Source: Polyangium jinanense (GTDB lineage Bacteria > Myxococcota > Polyangia > Polyangiales > Polyangiaceae). From it: a DNA stretch of 64,000 nucleotides. The notes below the pieces were generated by a model. The model made no database searches and was not told where the DNA came from. It was given only the letters and a program-made list of their open reading frames with translations. The DNA is taken from assembly GCF_028435365.1 (NCBI RefSeq), contig NZ_JAGTJJ010000022.1, positions 110,769 through 174,768 on the forward strand, read 5' to 3'. The translations under genes and the position numbers were made by a program. Shown here one piece after another: positions 43,536 to 56,268 of this stretch. Each line of letters opens with the position of its first letter. Positions within the stretch are counted from its first letter, which is position 1.

Positions 43536-46500
43536 TCAGCCCGTGATCCCCCAGGCCTGCGCGATCTCGCGCGTCTCCACGTGCTCGGGGATCGCGACGA
43601 ACGTCCGTCGCGCGTCCGCATCCGTGATCGTCGCGGTGCGACGCTCGATCTCCTGCAACGCCTCCGCGATCACGGCGCGCGCCTCTTCCACCTGACCCGC
43701 TGCGTGGAGCGCGCGCGCCAGGATGAGCCGCACGAGCCCCTCGCCCTCTTCGAGCGCGCCCACCTCCGCGAGCAGCTTGCGCGATGCGCGCGCGTTCGCG
43801 AGCGCCTCTTCCACGTTGCCCACGGCGAGCAGCACCCGCGCGAGCGTCGCGTGCCCGTGGCAGAGGTACGGCGGTGCGACCGCGAGCCGATCCACCGCGC
43901 GCCGCGCCTCGGCCTCCGCCTCCGCGAGGTCGCCCATCATCAGGTGGATCGTCGCGAGCTCGTCGCGCCCCACGCCTTCGAGCCGGCGATCGCCGTGCGC
44001 CGCGAACTCCGTGACGGCCTGCTCTTCGAGCGTCTTCGCCTCTTCCAGCCGGCTCATCCGCGCGAGCGCATACCCGAGGTCACGCTGCGCCGACGAGACG
44101 ATGTGCTTGGCGCCCATGCGCTCGGCGTCCACGATCGCCGGCACGAGCGCTTTCTCCGCGCCGCTCCAGTCGCCGACTTCCAGGCAGGACGCGCCGTAGT
44201 TCGCACGCTGCAGGCACGCGTTCCGCACGTCGCCGGCCTTCTCGAACCCCTCGGCCGAGAGCGCGAAGTACCGCGCGGATGCGCCCGTCTCGCCGACGAA
44301 CGGCGCGCGGAACGCCCGCGCGCGCTCGCGCCAGCCCACGGCCAGCGGCTGCTGCGAATTCCCCGCGAGCCTCTCGAGCTCCTTGAACAGCGACTCCGCG
44401 AGCTCGTTCTTGCCGAGCAAGAGCGCCGACGTCGAGGTGCGCGAGAGCGCCGCGATGTGGCCGTCGCTCACGGGCGCCTCCTGCATGCACGCGACCGTGA
44501 GCAGCGCGTCGCCGAGGACCTCGACGCGCTCGACGCTGCCGAGCTTGCCGAACACGCTCGCCATCTCGCCGACCGCGAAGAGCCACGGATCGCTGCCCGC
44601 GGGCAGGATGTGGATCGCCTCGAGGCCTCGCTCCTCGGCCTCGGCGAACTTGCCTTGCCAGCGATACGCCTCGGCCTGACGCAGCCTGAGGCGACCGAGC
44701 TCCTCGCCCTGCGCCCCGCAGGTGATCGCCCGCTCGCTGCGCTCGATCACGGCCTCGAAGTCGCTGCCTTCGAGCGCCGTCTCCGCCGCGCGCGCGTACC
44801 ACGACGCCGCGCGGATCAGATCGCCGCCGCGCTCGTGGTGCTGCGCGAGCACCATCGCCTCGGTCTCGCCCACCGATTCGAGCCACGCGGCTGCGAGGCG
44901 ATGGCCGAGCATGCGATCGGCGTCCGTGAGCGTCGCGTACGCCGCCTCGCGCACGAGCGCGTTGCGGAAGGCGTGATCCTCCTGCTCGAGAAACCTACGC
45001 GAGGTCCGGCGCAGGACGAGCTCGCGCTCGACGAGCATGCCGAGCGCCTCGCGCACCGACGCCTCTTTCTTCTCGCCGCCGATGAGCGCAGCCACGCCCG
45101 CGGGCCAGAAGACGTCGCCGAACACGCTGGCGGCGCGGAGGATGCGGCGCTCGACGGCCTCGAGCTCTTCGAGGCGCGCTTGCACCATCGCGAGCACCGT
45201 GCCGGGCAGCGCGTCGCCGCGGCCCGAGGCCACCGCGCGCACGATCTCTTCGAGGTAAAACGGATTGCCCGCCGCGCGCTCGATGATGCGCGCCGTGAGG
45301 TCCGGCGTCACGGTGTTGCCGAGCCAAACCTTGCAGAGCTGCTCGCTCGCGCGCCGCCCGAGCTCGCCGAGGCGGACCTCCTGCATGCCGCGCTCCTCCC
45401 AGAGGCGCGGGAACACACGCGAGATCTCCGGACGTGCGAGCGCGAGCACGCAGAGCGGCTTCTCCCGCGCGTGGCGCAGCGCCGCGTCGATGAGCCGCAC
45501 CGTCGGCAGATCGCCGAAATGCAGATCGTCGAGCAGGAGCAGCACGGGCTTCTGCGTGCACTCGGCGAAGAGCCAGTCCTCGAACGCGCGGCGCATCTGA
45601 TCACCCATCAGCATCGCGTCCGCGCGCGCCGCGGCGAGCAGGTGGCTACGCTCCGCGGGCAAACGCAGGCCGAGGATCTCGCCGAGGAAGACGGTCACGC
45701 GCACGACGTCCTCGGCCGGGACGCACGACGAGACACGTGCGAGGAGGTTTTCCTCTTGCACGGCCGCGAGCGCGCCGACCTCGATGTTCGCGGCGGCGCG
45801 CACGAGCTGCGCGAGCATGCCGAACGTCGAGCCCGCGGCCATCGGATCACCACGCGCGACCCACACTTCCGGATCGTGCCCCGCCGCGTCGAGCCTGCGC
45901 AGCACCTCCGTCGCGACGCGCGACTTGCCGACGCCCGCGGGCCCCGTCACCAGCGCGACCCGCGCGATCGGCTCGCCGATGCTCTCCTCCATGATCGCAA
46001 CGAGCGTGCTGATCTCGCGCTCGCGCCCCACGCACGGGCTCGGCTTGCCGAGCAGCGTGCGCGCCGCGTCGGCCCGATCCCGCACGGTTTCGAGCACCCG
46101 CGTCGGCCCGTCTTCTCGTACGTCGAAGCGCGCGTCGAGCAGGCCTGCCGTCACCTCGTCGACGAACACCTGCCCCTCCATGCGCACGCCTTCGCGGCGC
46201 GCCGCGGAGAGCGTACGCGCGGCCGACTCCGCGGCGTCGCCGACCGGGAGCTGCTGCGCCACGAGGCCACGCCCCGTCGCCACCGCGATCGGAACGCCTG
46301 GCAAGAGCTCGCGCATCGCCATCGCCGCTCGCGCGGCCCGCGCCGCGAGATCGATCGCGGCCGCGGCGCCCGTGAACACCGTGAGCAGCGAGCCGTCGAC
46401 GAGCCGCTCGAGCTTGCCGCCGTACGCGGCCGCGACGCCGTTCAGATCGTCGAGCGTGCCCGCGGTGCCGCTCACCGCGTCGCCGCTCAGGCTCGGCAGG

Positions 46501-47522
46501 CTGCGGCGCATGATCGCCTCGGCCATCATCCCCGGTGTGAGCGTCACGTCGGTCTCGGTGGCGTCACCGTCCGCGATCGTCTTCGAGAACGTGCTCGTCG
46601 CGAGCACGACGCAGAGGAGCTGCTGCTCGCGCACCGTGATCGCCGGCCGACTCATCACGGACGAGCTCACGAGCCCGCTGCTCGGCGGCCCACCGGGCAG
46701 AGGCCCGAGTGCGTCGAGCGCGGCGACGACCATCGCTCCGTCGCGCGGCCGGCCCGCGGGATCCTTGCAGAGCATCGACGAGACCAGGAGATCGAGCGCG
46801 ACCGGCGTCTCGCTGCGGATCGTGCGCACGCGCGGCGGCTCCTCGAACAGGATGCGCGAGAGCGTGGCCATGAGCTGCTCCGAGGCGAACGCGGGCCGCC
46901 CCGTCAGGCACTCGAAGAGCATCGCGCCGAGGGAAAACACGTCGGCGCGCGCGTCGACGTCCTTGCGTCCTTGTGCTTGCTCGGGCGCCATGTACCCGGG
47001 CGTTCCGAGCAGCGTCCCCGTGCGTGTCGCGAGCGTCCGGCCGTAGCCGAGGCGCGCGATGCCGAAGTCGAGCAGCTTCGCCTCGTCGACATCGCCGCGC
47101 GGCAGGAACACGTTGCTCGGCTTCACGTCGCGATGAACGATCCCGCGCGCGTGCGCGGCTCCGAGCGCGTCGGCCACGCGCCGCGCGAGCCGGATCGCCT
47201 CGTCGAGCGGCAGGCGACCGCGCGCGAGACGATCGGAGAGGTCCTCGCCTTCGAGCCATTCCATGACGAGGAAGAGCTCTCCTTGGGGCAGCGATCCGTG
47301 CGACACGTACCGGACGATGCCTGGGTGCCGGAGCTCGGCGAGCAGCACGGCTTCGGCTGAGAAGCGCTCCATCTCGCGCACGTTGCGCCCGCCGAGGACC
47401 TTGACCGCGACCACGGCGCCCGACTCGAGATCGCGCGCGCGGTAGATCGTGGCCATCCCGCCCGAAATCGTGTGATCTTCGAGCTCGAAGCGCGCGGCAA
47501 CCCGCATCCCTGGCTTCAACAT
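43536..47522 (-). CDS. Ser/Thr kinase - AAA-type ATPase - TPR regulator
   Basis: A 1328-aa multidomain signalling protein. The kinase occupies about 10-270 (SGGMATIYRA, AVKVLGGRN, HRDVKPSNVFL, DFGIARLG, TPGYMAPEQAQG). A region resembling a degenerate adenylate/guanylate cyclase domain (QQLLCVVLATSTFSK to GRGLVAQQLPVGDAAESA) lies at about 300-480. Next is a P-loop ATPase with VTGPAGVGKSRVATEVLR at about 525 and LLLLDDLHFGD as Walker B; the C-terminal half is TPR-like helices. The layout matches the PknK/MalT-like STAND kinases common in myxobacteria. It is upstream of the PAS-STAS gene. Confidence 0.9.
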   Translation of the reverse strand: MLKPGMRVAARFELEDHTISGGMATIYRARDLESGAVVAVKVLGGRNVREMERFSAEAVLLAELRHPGIVRYVSHGSLPQGELFLVMEWLEGEDLSDRLARGRLPLDEAIRLARRVADALGAAHARGIVHRDVKPSNVFLPRGDVDEAKLLDFGIARLGYGRTLATRTGTLLGTPGYMAPEQAQGRKDVDARADVFSLGAMLFECLTGRPAFASEQLMATLSRILFEEPPRVRTIRSETPVALDLLVSSMLCKDPAGRPRDGAMVVAALDALGPLPGGPPSSGLVSSSVMSRPAITVREQQLLCVVLATSTFSKTIADGDATETDVTLTPGMMAEAIMRRSLPSLSGDAVSGTAGTLDDLNGVAAAYGGKLERLVDGSLLTVFTGAAAAIDLAARAARAAMAMRELLPGVPIAVATGRGLVAQQLPVGDAAESAARTLSAARREGVRMEGQVFVDEVTAGLLDARFDVREDGPTRVLETVRDRADAARTLLGKPSPCVGREREISTLVAIMEESIGEPIARVALVTGPAGVGKSRVATEVLRRLDAAGHDPEVWVARGDPMAAGSTFGMLAQLVRAAANIEVGALAAVQEENLLARVSSCVPAEDVVRVTVFLGEILGLRLPAERSHLLAAARADAMLMGDQMRRAFEDWLFAECTQKPVLLLLDDLHFGDLPTVRLIDAALRHAREKPLCVLALARPEISRVFPRLWEERGMQEVRLGELGRRASEQLCKVWLGNTVTPDLTARIIERAAGNPFYLEEIVRAVASGRGDALPGTVLAMVQARLEELEAVERRILRAASVFGDVFWPAGVAALIGGEKKEASVREALGMLVERELVLRRTSRRFLEQEDHAFRNALVREAAYATLTDADRMLGHRLAAAWLESVGETEAMVLAQHHERGGDLIRAASWYARAAETALEGSDFEAVIERSERAITCGAQGEELGRLRLRQAEAYRWQGKFAEAEERGLEAIHILPAGSDPWLFAVGEMASVFGKLGSVERVEVLGDALLTVACMQEAPVSDGHIAALSRTSTSALLLGKNELAESLFKELERLAGNSQQPLAVGWRERARAFRAPFVGETGASARYFALSAEGFEKAGDVRNACLQRANYGASCLEVGDWSGAEKALVPAIVDAERMGAKHIVSSAQRDLGYALARMSRLEEAKTLEEQAVTEFAAHGDRRLEGVGRDELATIHLMMGDLAEAEAEARRAVDRLAVAPPYLCHGHATLARVLLAVGNVEEALANARASRKLLAEVGALEEGEGLVRLILARALHAAGQVEEARAVIAEALQEIERRTATITDADARRTFVAIPEHVETREIAQAWGITG

Positions 47523-47702
47523 CGCCCAGGAATTCTATCCGGGCGGATGCGCGATCATCCAAGTCATTTCGCGGCGCTCCGCACACGTACCCGATCGACC
47601 CGGGCGCTCGGGGTCAGCGGCGACTCCATGACAAGCCTTCCGCGAAAGCGCGCCTCCCCCCCTTGCTCGCGCACCTTCCGGCGGCGCATGATGCGTGCGC
47701 GC

Positions 47703-48974
47703 ATGGGCCATTTCCTCATCGGTGACGCGGATTTCGAGTACCGGAGCTTCACGACGTTCCCGCTCCTCGAGCACGTCCTCGGGGTCGGGCGGATGTTCTG
47801 CGCGCCGCGCTTCGAGCTCGTCGACGAGGAAGGCGCGCCTCTCGACGACGAGGACGCGTTCCTGGCAGAGCTCGGCGAATCCGCGCCGGAGCTCTTTTTG
47901 CCGTACGGCGAGGACCTCGTCAGCCTGCCCTCCACCGCGGATCTCGACCTCGTCCTCGGGCACCTGCTCGCCCGCGTCAGGCAAGCGGACGAACGCATCC
48001 GCGCGCGGCGAAGCAGCGGGCAGGAAGGCGCGCGCGTGCGCTGGTCCCTGCCCTTCGTGTGGGAGCTGCGCAAGGACGAGTGGGGCGCGCTGCTCGCGAC
48101 GATCCAGGCGGCCCTGCCCGAGGAGGCATCGCTCTCGCTCGAATTTTTGCAGGCAGAGGAGACGGAGGAGCTGCTCGATCGGCTCTTCGATCGGGATACG
48201 CGGCTCGGGCAGCTCCAGGCGGCCTTGTCGGAGACGCACGGCTTCGGCCTCGCGGCGCTGGCGTTCGCGGTCGCGCACGACATGCCGACGTTCACGGTCG
48301 AGGACGAACCGGTGTTTTACGAGTTCGACGAGGGAGGCGAGGCGCAGCGGTTCATGAACCGGCTCGAATCGACGGTGCTCGCGGCGCCGGAGGCGACCCG
48401 GATCGAGCAGATCGCCGTGCACGCGGATTCGGCGCTGCAAGCGCTCGAAGAGGAGCGGGTCGCGGACGCGCTCGCGGACGCGCGGCAGGCGCGGGCGTGG
48501 ACGTGGGGCGTGCGGGACGCGGCGGCGATCGCGGCGGCCTATCGTGCGAGCGCGACGGCATGGCTCGAAGCGGGAGAGCTCGATCGCGCGATCACGGACG
48601 CATCGTGGGCGATTTACCTGGAGCCGGACGCGGACGGGTTCGATACCCGCGGGATCGCGCGGCACCTCGGGGGCGACGTGGAGGGGGCGATCGCCGATTA
48701 CACGGCCTCGCTGGAGCTCGCGCCCGAGGCGGCGCGGGTGCTGTCGAATCGAGCGGAGGCTTATTTCGATCAGGGGAACGACGCGGCGTGTATCGCGGAC
48801 GCGGAGCAATCGATTGCGCTGGATCCCGAATACGCGACGGCGTTCGTGTGGCGAGGGCGGGCGCTTTTGCGGATGGGGCGCGCGGACGAGGCGAGAGCGG
48901 ACGCGGAGCGAGGGGCGGAGCTCGGGGATGCGGCGCTCTGGGACGAGCTCCAGGCCGCGTCGAGCCAGGGGTAA
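47703..48974 (+). CDS. TPR protein, unknown
   Basis: A 423-aa soluble protein. The N-terminal 230 residues (MGHFLIGDADFEYRSFTTFPL...) are acidic and unrecognised. The C-terminal part has at least four TPR units (AIAAAYRASATAWLEAGELD, DGFDTRGIARHLGGDVEGAI, RVLSNRAEAYFDQGNDAACI, ATAFVWRGRALLRMGRADEA). Start at 47703 after a Met/Arg-rich stretch without coding character. Divergent from the large kinase gene. Confidence 0.65.
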   Translation: MGHFLIGDADFEYRSFTTFPLLEHVLGVGRMFCAPRFELVDEEGAPLDDEDAFLAELGESAPELFLPYGEDLVSLPSTADLDLVLGHLLARVRQADERIRARRSSGQEGARVRWSLPFVWELRKDEWGALLATIQAALPEEASLSLEFLQAEETEELLDRLFDRDTRLGQLQAALSETHGFGLAALAFAVAHDMPTFTVEDEPVFYEFDEGGEAQRFMNRLESTVLAAPEATRIEQIAVHADSALQALEEERVADALADARQARAWTWGVRDAAAIAAAYRASATAWLEAGELDRAITDASWAIYLEPDADGFDTRGIARHLGGDVEGAIADYTASLELAPEAARVLSNRAEAYFDQGNDAACIADAEQSIALDPEYATAFVWRGRALLRMGRADEARADAERGAELGDAALWDELQAASSQG

Positions 48975-49019
48975 ACGAGTTTTTCAGGAAAATGTAGCGG
49001 CGCGACAACCAGGCGCGGT

Positions 49020-51479
49020 TTACCGCCCTGCCCCGAGCGCCCGCCCGTGCCGCGTGACGACCTTCTGGATCACCGCGAGCGCATCCTCCGCGGAGAACGG
49101 CTTCTCCAGCACCGGCCGCCCCGACTCCGCGAGGAACCGCTCCACGTCGGCGCCGAAACCGACGCCCGTCATGAACACGAAACGCCTCGCGACCTCGGGT
49201 TTGTCCGCGGCGACCTTCTCGTAAAACGCCTCGCCGCTCATCCCGGGCATCCTGAGATCACAAAGGATCACGTCGAACCGCTGCGCCGACAGCGCCTCGA
49301 ACGCGCCCTGCGCCCCGCCCGCCACCGAGACCTCGTGCACACGGCCGATCTCTTCCGCGAGCGCGCGCGCGAGCGGCGCCTCGTCCTCGACCACGAGCAC
49401 ACGCACGCCGCTCTTGATCGAGCGCGGCGGCGTCGACGGCATCGGTGGGATCGACGAGTCGCCCCTTCCTGCGGCAGGTAACACGATCACGAAGCGCGCG
49501 CCGCGCGGCGGATCTTCGCCCTCGATCGGGCTCTCGACGTAGATGCGGCCGCCGCTGCGCTCGATGATCTCGCGGCTGATCGAAAGCCCGAGGCCCGTGC
49601 CCGCGCCGGGCTCCTTCGTCGTGAAGAACGGATCCCAGATGCGATCGAGGATCTCCGGCGAGATCCCCACGCCCGTGTCCCGCACGTCGATCTCCACCGT
49701 GCGTGGATCCTCGCTGCGCGTCGTGACCGTGACGGCGGGCTCGCCGGGCGCATTGCGCGGGATCGCCTGCGCCGCGTTGACGAGCAGGTTCACGAGCACC
49801 TGCCCGAGCCGACCCTCGTCGATGATGACGGGCGGCACGTCGCCGAGGTCGCGGACGATCCGCGCGCGCTCGATGATCTGTCCCCGCGTGAGCGAGAGGG
49901 CACTCTCGACAGTGCGGTTCACGTCGACCGCGATGCGGCGCGTGCCGGCCGGCGCGCGGGCGAACATGCGGAGGTCGCGGACGATGTCGACGATACGCCG
50001 CGTGGAGTCGCGCAATTCGCCGAGCATGTGGCGCACTTGCTCGGAGACGGTGGGGCCGAGATCGACGCCGGGGCCGTCGAGCATGCGGGCCATCATGTCG
50101 AGGCCGAGCAGGATGAACGCGGCGGGGTTGTTGATCTCGTGCGCGACGCCGGCGGCGAGCGTGCCGAGCGTGGAGAGGCGATCGGCCTGGATGAGGCGCG
50201 TGCGCGCGGCGTGCTCGACGCTCACGTCCATGAAGAGGCCCTCGATCGCGACGACCTCGCCGCCCTTGCCGACGAGCGGGTAGATCGTGCCGCGCGCCGT
50301 GATCGCATGCGCGCCGCGGCGCGCGAGGCGGGCCTCGTACGGCGAGGAACGCATGCCCGCGCGGGCCCGGAGGACGGCCTCGTCGTACGCGGCGGCTCCC
50401 TCCTGATCGACGTGCACCCCGCACAGAAACCCGGGCGTCGCGAGCGCCTCGTCGAGCGGAACACCGAGCAAACGCTCGGCGCAGTGGTTCAGATAGACGA
50501 GCTCGAGTGTCCTCGGATCGAGCCGGAAGATCACGAGTGGGGCGTTGTCGAGCAGCGTGCGGTGCTGCTCTTCGAGCTCGCGGATGCGCGCGAGGTGCGC
50601 GACCACCTCACGCTCGCTCGCCTCCCACGCCGAGAGATCACGCAGAAGCGCGTGGCAGGCGACGAGCGGATCGTCCTCCACGGCCGTGATCGTCGCGGCC
50701 ACGGGCAAACGTCGTGCTTCGCCTGCGGGCGTGCGCGTGACGAGCCCGAGGCGCGCGTCGGGCTGCGGCAAACCCACGGTCGGATCAGGCTCGGGATCGA
50801 GGAGCGATCCGATCTTCCGGCCGATGAGCTCCTCGCGCGTGTGGCCCGTGAGCGCGAGCGCGGCGGCGTTCGCGTCGGTCACGCGGCCGCTGCGATCCCA
50901 GGCGAGCATCGCGTCCCCCGAGGTGTCGAGGATCATCGCGAGCCTTCGCTCCCGCGCGGATCGGAGGGAACGCTCGATGCTCGCGCCGATGATGTCCCCG
51001 ATCTCCTCGATGATGTCGACGGGCGCGCCGCGCGCGGCGCCCGGTTCCGCGAAGGTCACGGAGAACGAAGCGAGCGCGCGCTTGCCGTCCGGCGAGCGTA
51101 CGGGCACGGCCACGTAGGACCGGTAGCCAACCTCGCCGACCGAACGCTCGATCTCGTTGCCGAGGCGCGTGTCGTCGCAGATGTACGGACGAACCTCGAC
51201 GTAGACGCGCTGGTAGAAGTTCGGATCGAAGGGGATGCGGGCGCCGAAGCGGACGTTGCCGGGCAGGTTCGGATCGGCGTTGTCGGTGTAGAAGCGCTGG
51301 TAGCCCTCGTCGTCCGGCATGAGCACGGCGACGGAGGCAAACTTGATGTGCGCCGCGAGCGCGCGCGAGAGGTCCTCGAACGCCGCCGGCGCGAGCAGGC
51401 TCGGGTGACGAGCCGCCACGCGCAGCACGGCGTTGAGGACGACGAGTTTGTCCAGATCGGGCACCGATCCCTCCCTCAT
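49020..51479 (-). CDS. Hybrid sensor histidine kinase (GAF-PAS-PAS-HisKA-HATPase-REC)
   Basis: An 819-aa cytoplasmic hybrid kinase. A GAF domain (about 15-185) and two PAS domains (about 190-300 and 320-430, the latter with HRTLLDNAPLVIFRLDPRTLELVYLN) precede the H-box AAGVAHEINNPAAFILLG. The HATPase N box is near VLVNLLVNAAQAI and the G boxes at DTGVGIS and GAGTGLGLSI. The C-terminus is a receiver domain (VLVVEDEAPLARAL, FDVILCDLRMPGMSG, with the phospho-Asp in CDLRMPG). The ATG at 51479 overlaps the stop of the upstream peptidase gene (ATGA), fixing the start and showing translational coupling. Confidence 0.93.
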   Translation of the reverse strand: MREGSVPDLDKLVVLNAVLRVAARHPSLLAPAAFEDLSRALAAHIKFASVAVLMPDDEGYQRFYTDNADPNLPGNVRFGARIPFDPNFYQRVYVEVRPYICDDTRLGNEIERSVGEVGYRSYVAVPVRSPDGKRALASFSVTFAEPGAARGAPVDIIEEIGDIIGASIERSLRSARERRLAMILDTSGDAMLAWDRSGRVTDANAAALALTGHTREELIGRKIGSLLDPEPDPTVGLPQPDARLGLVTRTPAGEARRLPVAATITAVEDDPLVACHALLRDLSAWEASEREVVAHLARIRELEEQHRTLLDNAPLVIFRLDPRTLELVYLNHCAERLLGVPLDEALATPGFLCGVHVDQEGAAAYDEAVLRARAGMRSSPYEARLARRGAHAITARGTIYPLVGKGGEVVAIEGLFMDVSVEHAARTRLIQADRLSTLGTLAAGVAHEINNPAAFILLGLDMMARMLDGPGVDLGPTVSEQVRHMLGELRDSTRRIVDIVRDLRMFARAPAGTRRIAVDVNRTVESALSLTRGQIIERARIVRDLGDVPPVIIDEGRLGQVLVNLLVNAAQAIPRNAPGEPAVTVTTRSEDPRTVEIDVRDTGVGISPEILDRIWDPFFTTKEPGAGTGLGLSISREIIERSGGRIYVESPIEGEDPPRGARFVIVLPAAGRGDSSIPPMPSTPPRSIKSGVRVLVVEDEAPLARALAEEIGRVHEVSVAGGAQGAFEALSAQRFDVILCDLRMPGMSGEAFYEKVAADKPEVARRFVFMTGVGFGADVERFLAESGRPVLEKPFSAEDALAVIQKVVTRHGRALGAGR

Positions 51480-53802
51480 GGAAGCGCGCCCCCGGCCTTC
51501 GTGGCCTCGGGGACGGCCGGCGCGGGTGCGCCCGTGCAACGAGCATACAAGCTCGCCGCGGCCTCGCGGCGCGCGCGTGGCACATCTCTCCGCGCGACGT
51601 AGGCGAGCGTCATCCGTTCGGCGGTGGGACGATCTTCGAGCGCGCAGGCCGTGACCAGGCGAAGGCGCTCGGTCTCGGCGGCGACCCGGCCGATCACGAG
51701 GCGGCGCCCGAGCGCACGATCGAGCCGCCGGGCGGCCTCGGCGAAGTCGCCGCTGCCCACGTACGCGCGCGCGAGCAGGTAGTCGGGCAAACCGTCGTCC
51801 GGCGAGCTCGCGGCCCAGGCGCCGAGCTCCTCCGCGGCGCGCACCTTGTCGGGCCCGCGGCCCTTCGTGCCCACGAGCAGCGCGACGATCGCGTCCTTGC
51901 CGCGCGCGTTCTGCGCGGCTTCGAGCTTCACGTCGAGGGTGCGGAGCTGATCCTCTTCGACGGTGCGGGACATGACCTCGCGATAATGCACCATCGCGCG
52001 CTCGTGATCGCCGTCCGCGAGCGCGAGGTCGCCGAGCTCCTCCAGCGCGCGGTCCCGGACGTGGCGGGGAAAACGCGTGTCGTCGGCGATCGCCTGGAGC
52101 TCGGCCTTGCCGGCGTCGGGTTTGCCCAGCCGAACGAGGGCGCGTGCGATGGACACGCGCGCGCCGCTCTCGCCGGGATCGAGCGCGAGGGCCTCGCGGA
52201 GCGCCTCGATCACGCCTTCGTCGTCACCGCGGGCCCTCTGCTCCTCGGCGCGCTTGCGGCAGGCGTCGACCACGTGTGGGCATCGCCGGCCGAAGATCCC
52301 GGGCCGCTCGAAGCGCGCGCGCGCCTGGGCCGCGGCCGCCTCGGGGAGCACCACGCGATCGAGATCCTCGTGGAACGCACGTTCGAGCTCGTCCCAGCTC
52401 GCGCCCGTGATCTCGGGCAGCGATCCGCCGCCGTACCACGCGCGCACCGCCGCCGCGCCATAGCGTTCCTTGACGAACCCCACGAACGCGCCGCTCGCCG
52501 TGTACGCGACGCTGGAGTTTTCCCCGAGAAACCCGAGCGCGAAGAGGCGCGAGAGCTTGGGCAGCTTGCCGAGGTCCTTCATGGCCTTCGCCCACTCGCG
52601 GGCCGAGAGCGCGCCCTCGTGCGGCGAGGTCGCGACGGCGATGCCCTCGATGAGGCCGGGGTTCGGCAAGAGGCCGCCGAGGCTGCCGGCGATGCGGAAG
52701 GGTCCGCGGCCGAAGGATCCGGCCATCACGTGCGCGATCTCGTGGCCGAGCACGGGGTGCGGGTAGCCGTTCTGCTGGACGTAAACTTCGCTGCGCCAGG
52801 GCTTGGCGATGTAGGTGTCGGCCGCGCCCATGAGCGCGCCTTTTTGCGCGGGATCGGCGAAGAGGTACGCGGTGATCTTCGCGGGACCCTTCGTCTCCAG
52901 CCACGCCTCCTGCGCGACGACGTGCGCGGTGCAGTCGCGCGCGAAGCGGAGCGCGTCCTCGCGGGCCATGCCGCGCGGGTAGACGACGTCGCAACGCTCG
53001 CTCTCGACCTTGCCGCCGAGCGTCTCGGCGATGCTCGCAGGCGTGTGCCAGTGCCCGAGGCGATGACCGAAGAACGTCATCCCGAGGCTCGCCGCGGCCG
53101 CGAACACGCCGAGCACGAGCGCGCTCGGCCGGCTGATCGAACGGCGCGCGAGCTTCCCTTCGTCCGTGCGGTCGAGGTGCGCCGCGAGCACGGCGCCCGC
53201 GAGAAGCGTCGCAGCCGAGCCGACGCGGTACGCATAAAGCCCCGAAGCGTCGATGACCGTGTCGTAGAGGCTGCCGCTGAAGTAGCCGACGAACGGGTCG
53301 TACGCGAAGACCATCGGGCTCGTGTAGAAGCGGACGAGCGAGACACAGACGGACGCCGCGGGTGCCGCGAGCGCGAGTAGCACCGCCGCGAGCCGCCTTC
53401 GCTTCACGCGCCCCGCGATCTCGCCCGCCACCGCACCCCAGGCGCCCGCGAGCAGCGCGCCGACCCCAGGGCCGAGGGCGAACAGGACCGAGCCCGAGAG
53501 CGGATCACAAAACCCCGCGCGCAGGCCGTGGACGAGCGTGACGAGCCACGCGACGCCCGCGAAGAGCGCGCCCCGCGCGAGCCCCGAGGCAAACGCGTCG
53601 AACGGCGAAGGCCGCGCCTTGCTCGTTTCGAGCGCCGTCGTGATCGCCGCGATGCTCGGCACGACGAGGCCCGCGGCGAGCGCGCTCTCGTAGCCGGGCC
53701 CGTCGAACAGCGGCAAAAAGCCGATCGCGCCCACGAGCAGCACGACCGCCCCGATCCCGATCGAGGACGGCCGTGCGCTCCGCAGTCGTTCGAGGTGGTG
53801 TT

Positions 53803-53806
<4 letters not shown>
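51476..53806 (-). CDS. Membrane gluzincin metallopeptidase-like protein with TPR tail
   Basis: A 776-aa protein. The N-terminal 245 residues contain about 6-7 membrane helices. A peptidase MA-like domain follows, with GHEIAHVMAG (His355, Glu356, His359) and GLIEGIAVA supplying the third zinc ligand Glu. The last 270 residues are TPR-like helices. The active site would face the outside if the helix count is odd. Its start overlaps the lon stop and its stop overlaps the histidine kinase start, both by 4 bp, so lon, this gene and the kinase form one tightly coupled operon. Substrate unknown. Confidence 0.8.
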
Positions 53807-56202
<2,396 letters not shown>

Positions 56203-56268
56203 ACGCGCGACACCCTAGTACATTTTTTGCGGACCTGCTCGTAACGCGCAGGTCCGTTGCGGGCCGCG

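Noticed and set aside
43503..47360. A 1285-codon plus-strand ORF opposite the kinase-ATPase gene
   Set aside because: Antisense shadow: no domain, Arg/His/Glu/Ala-rich, while the minus strand encodes a clear kinase and P-loop ATPase.
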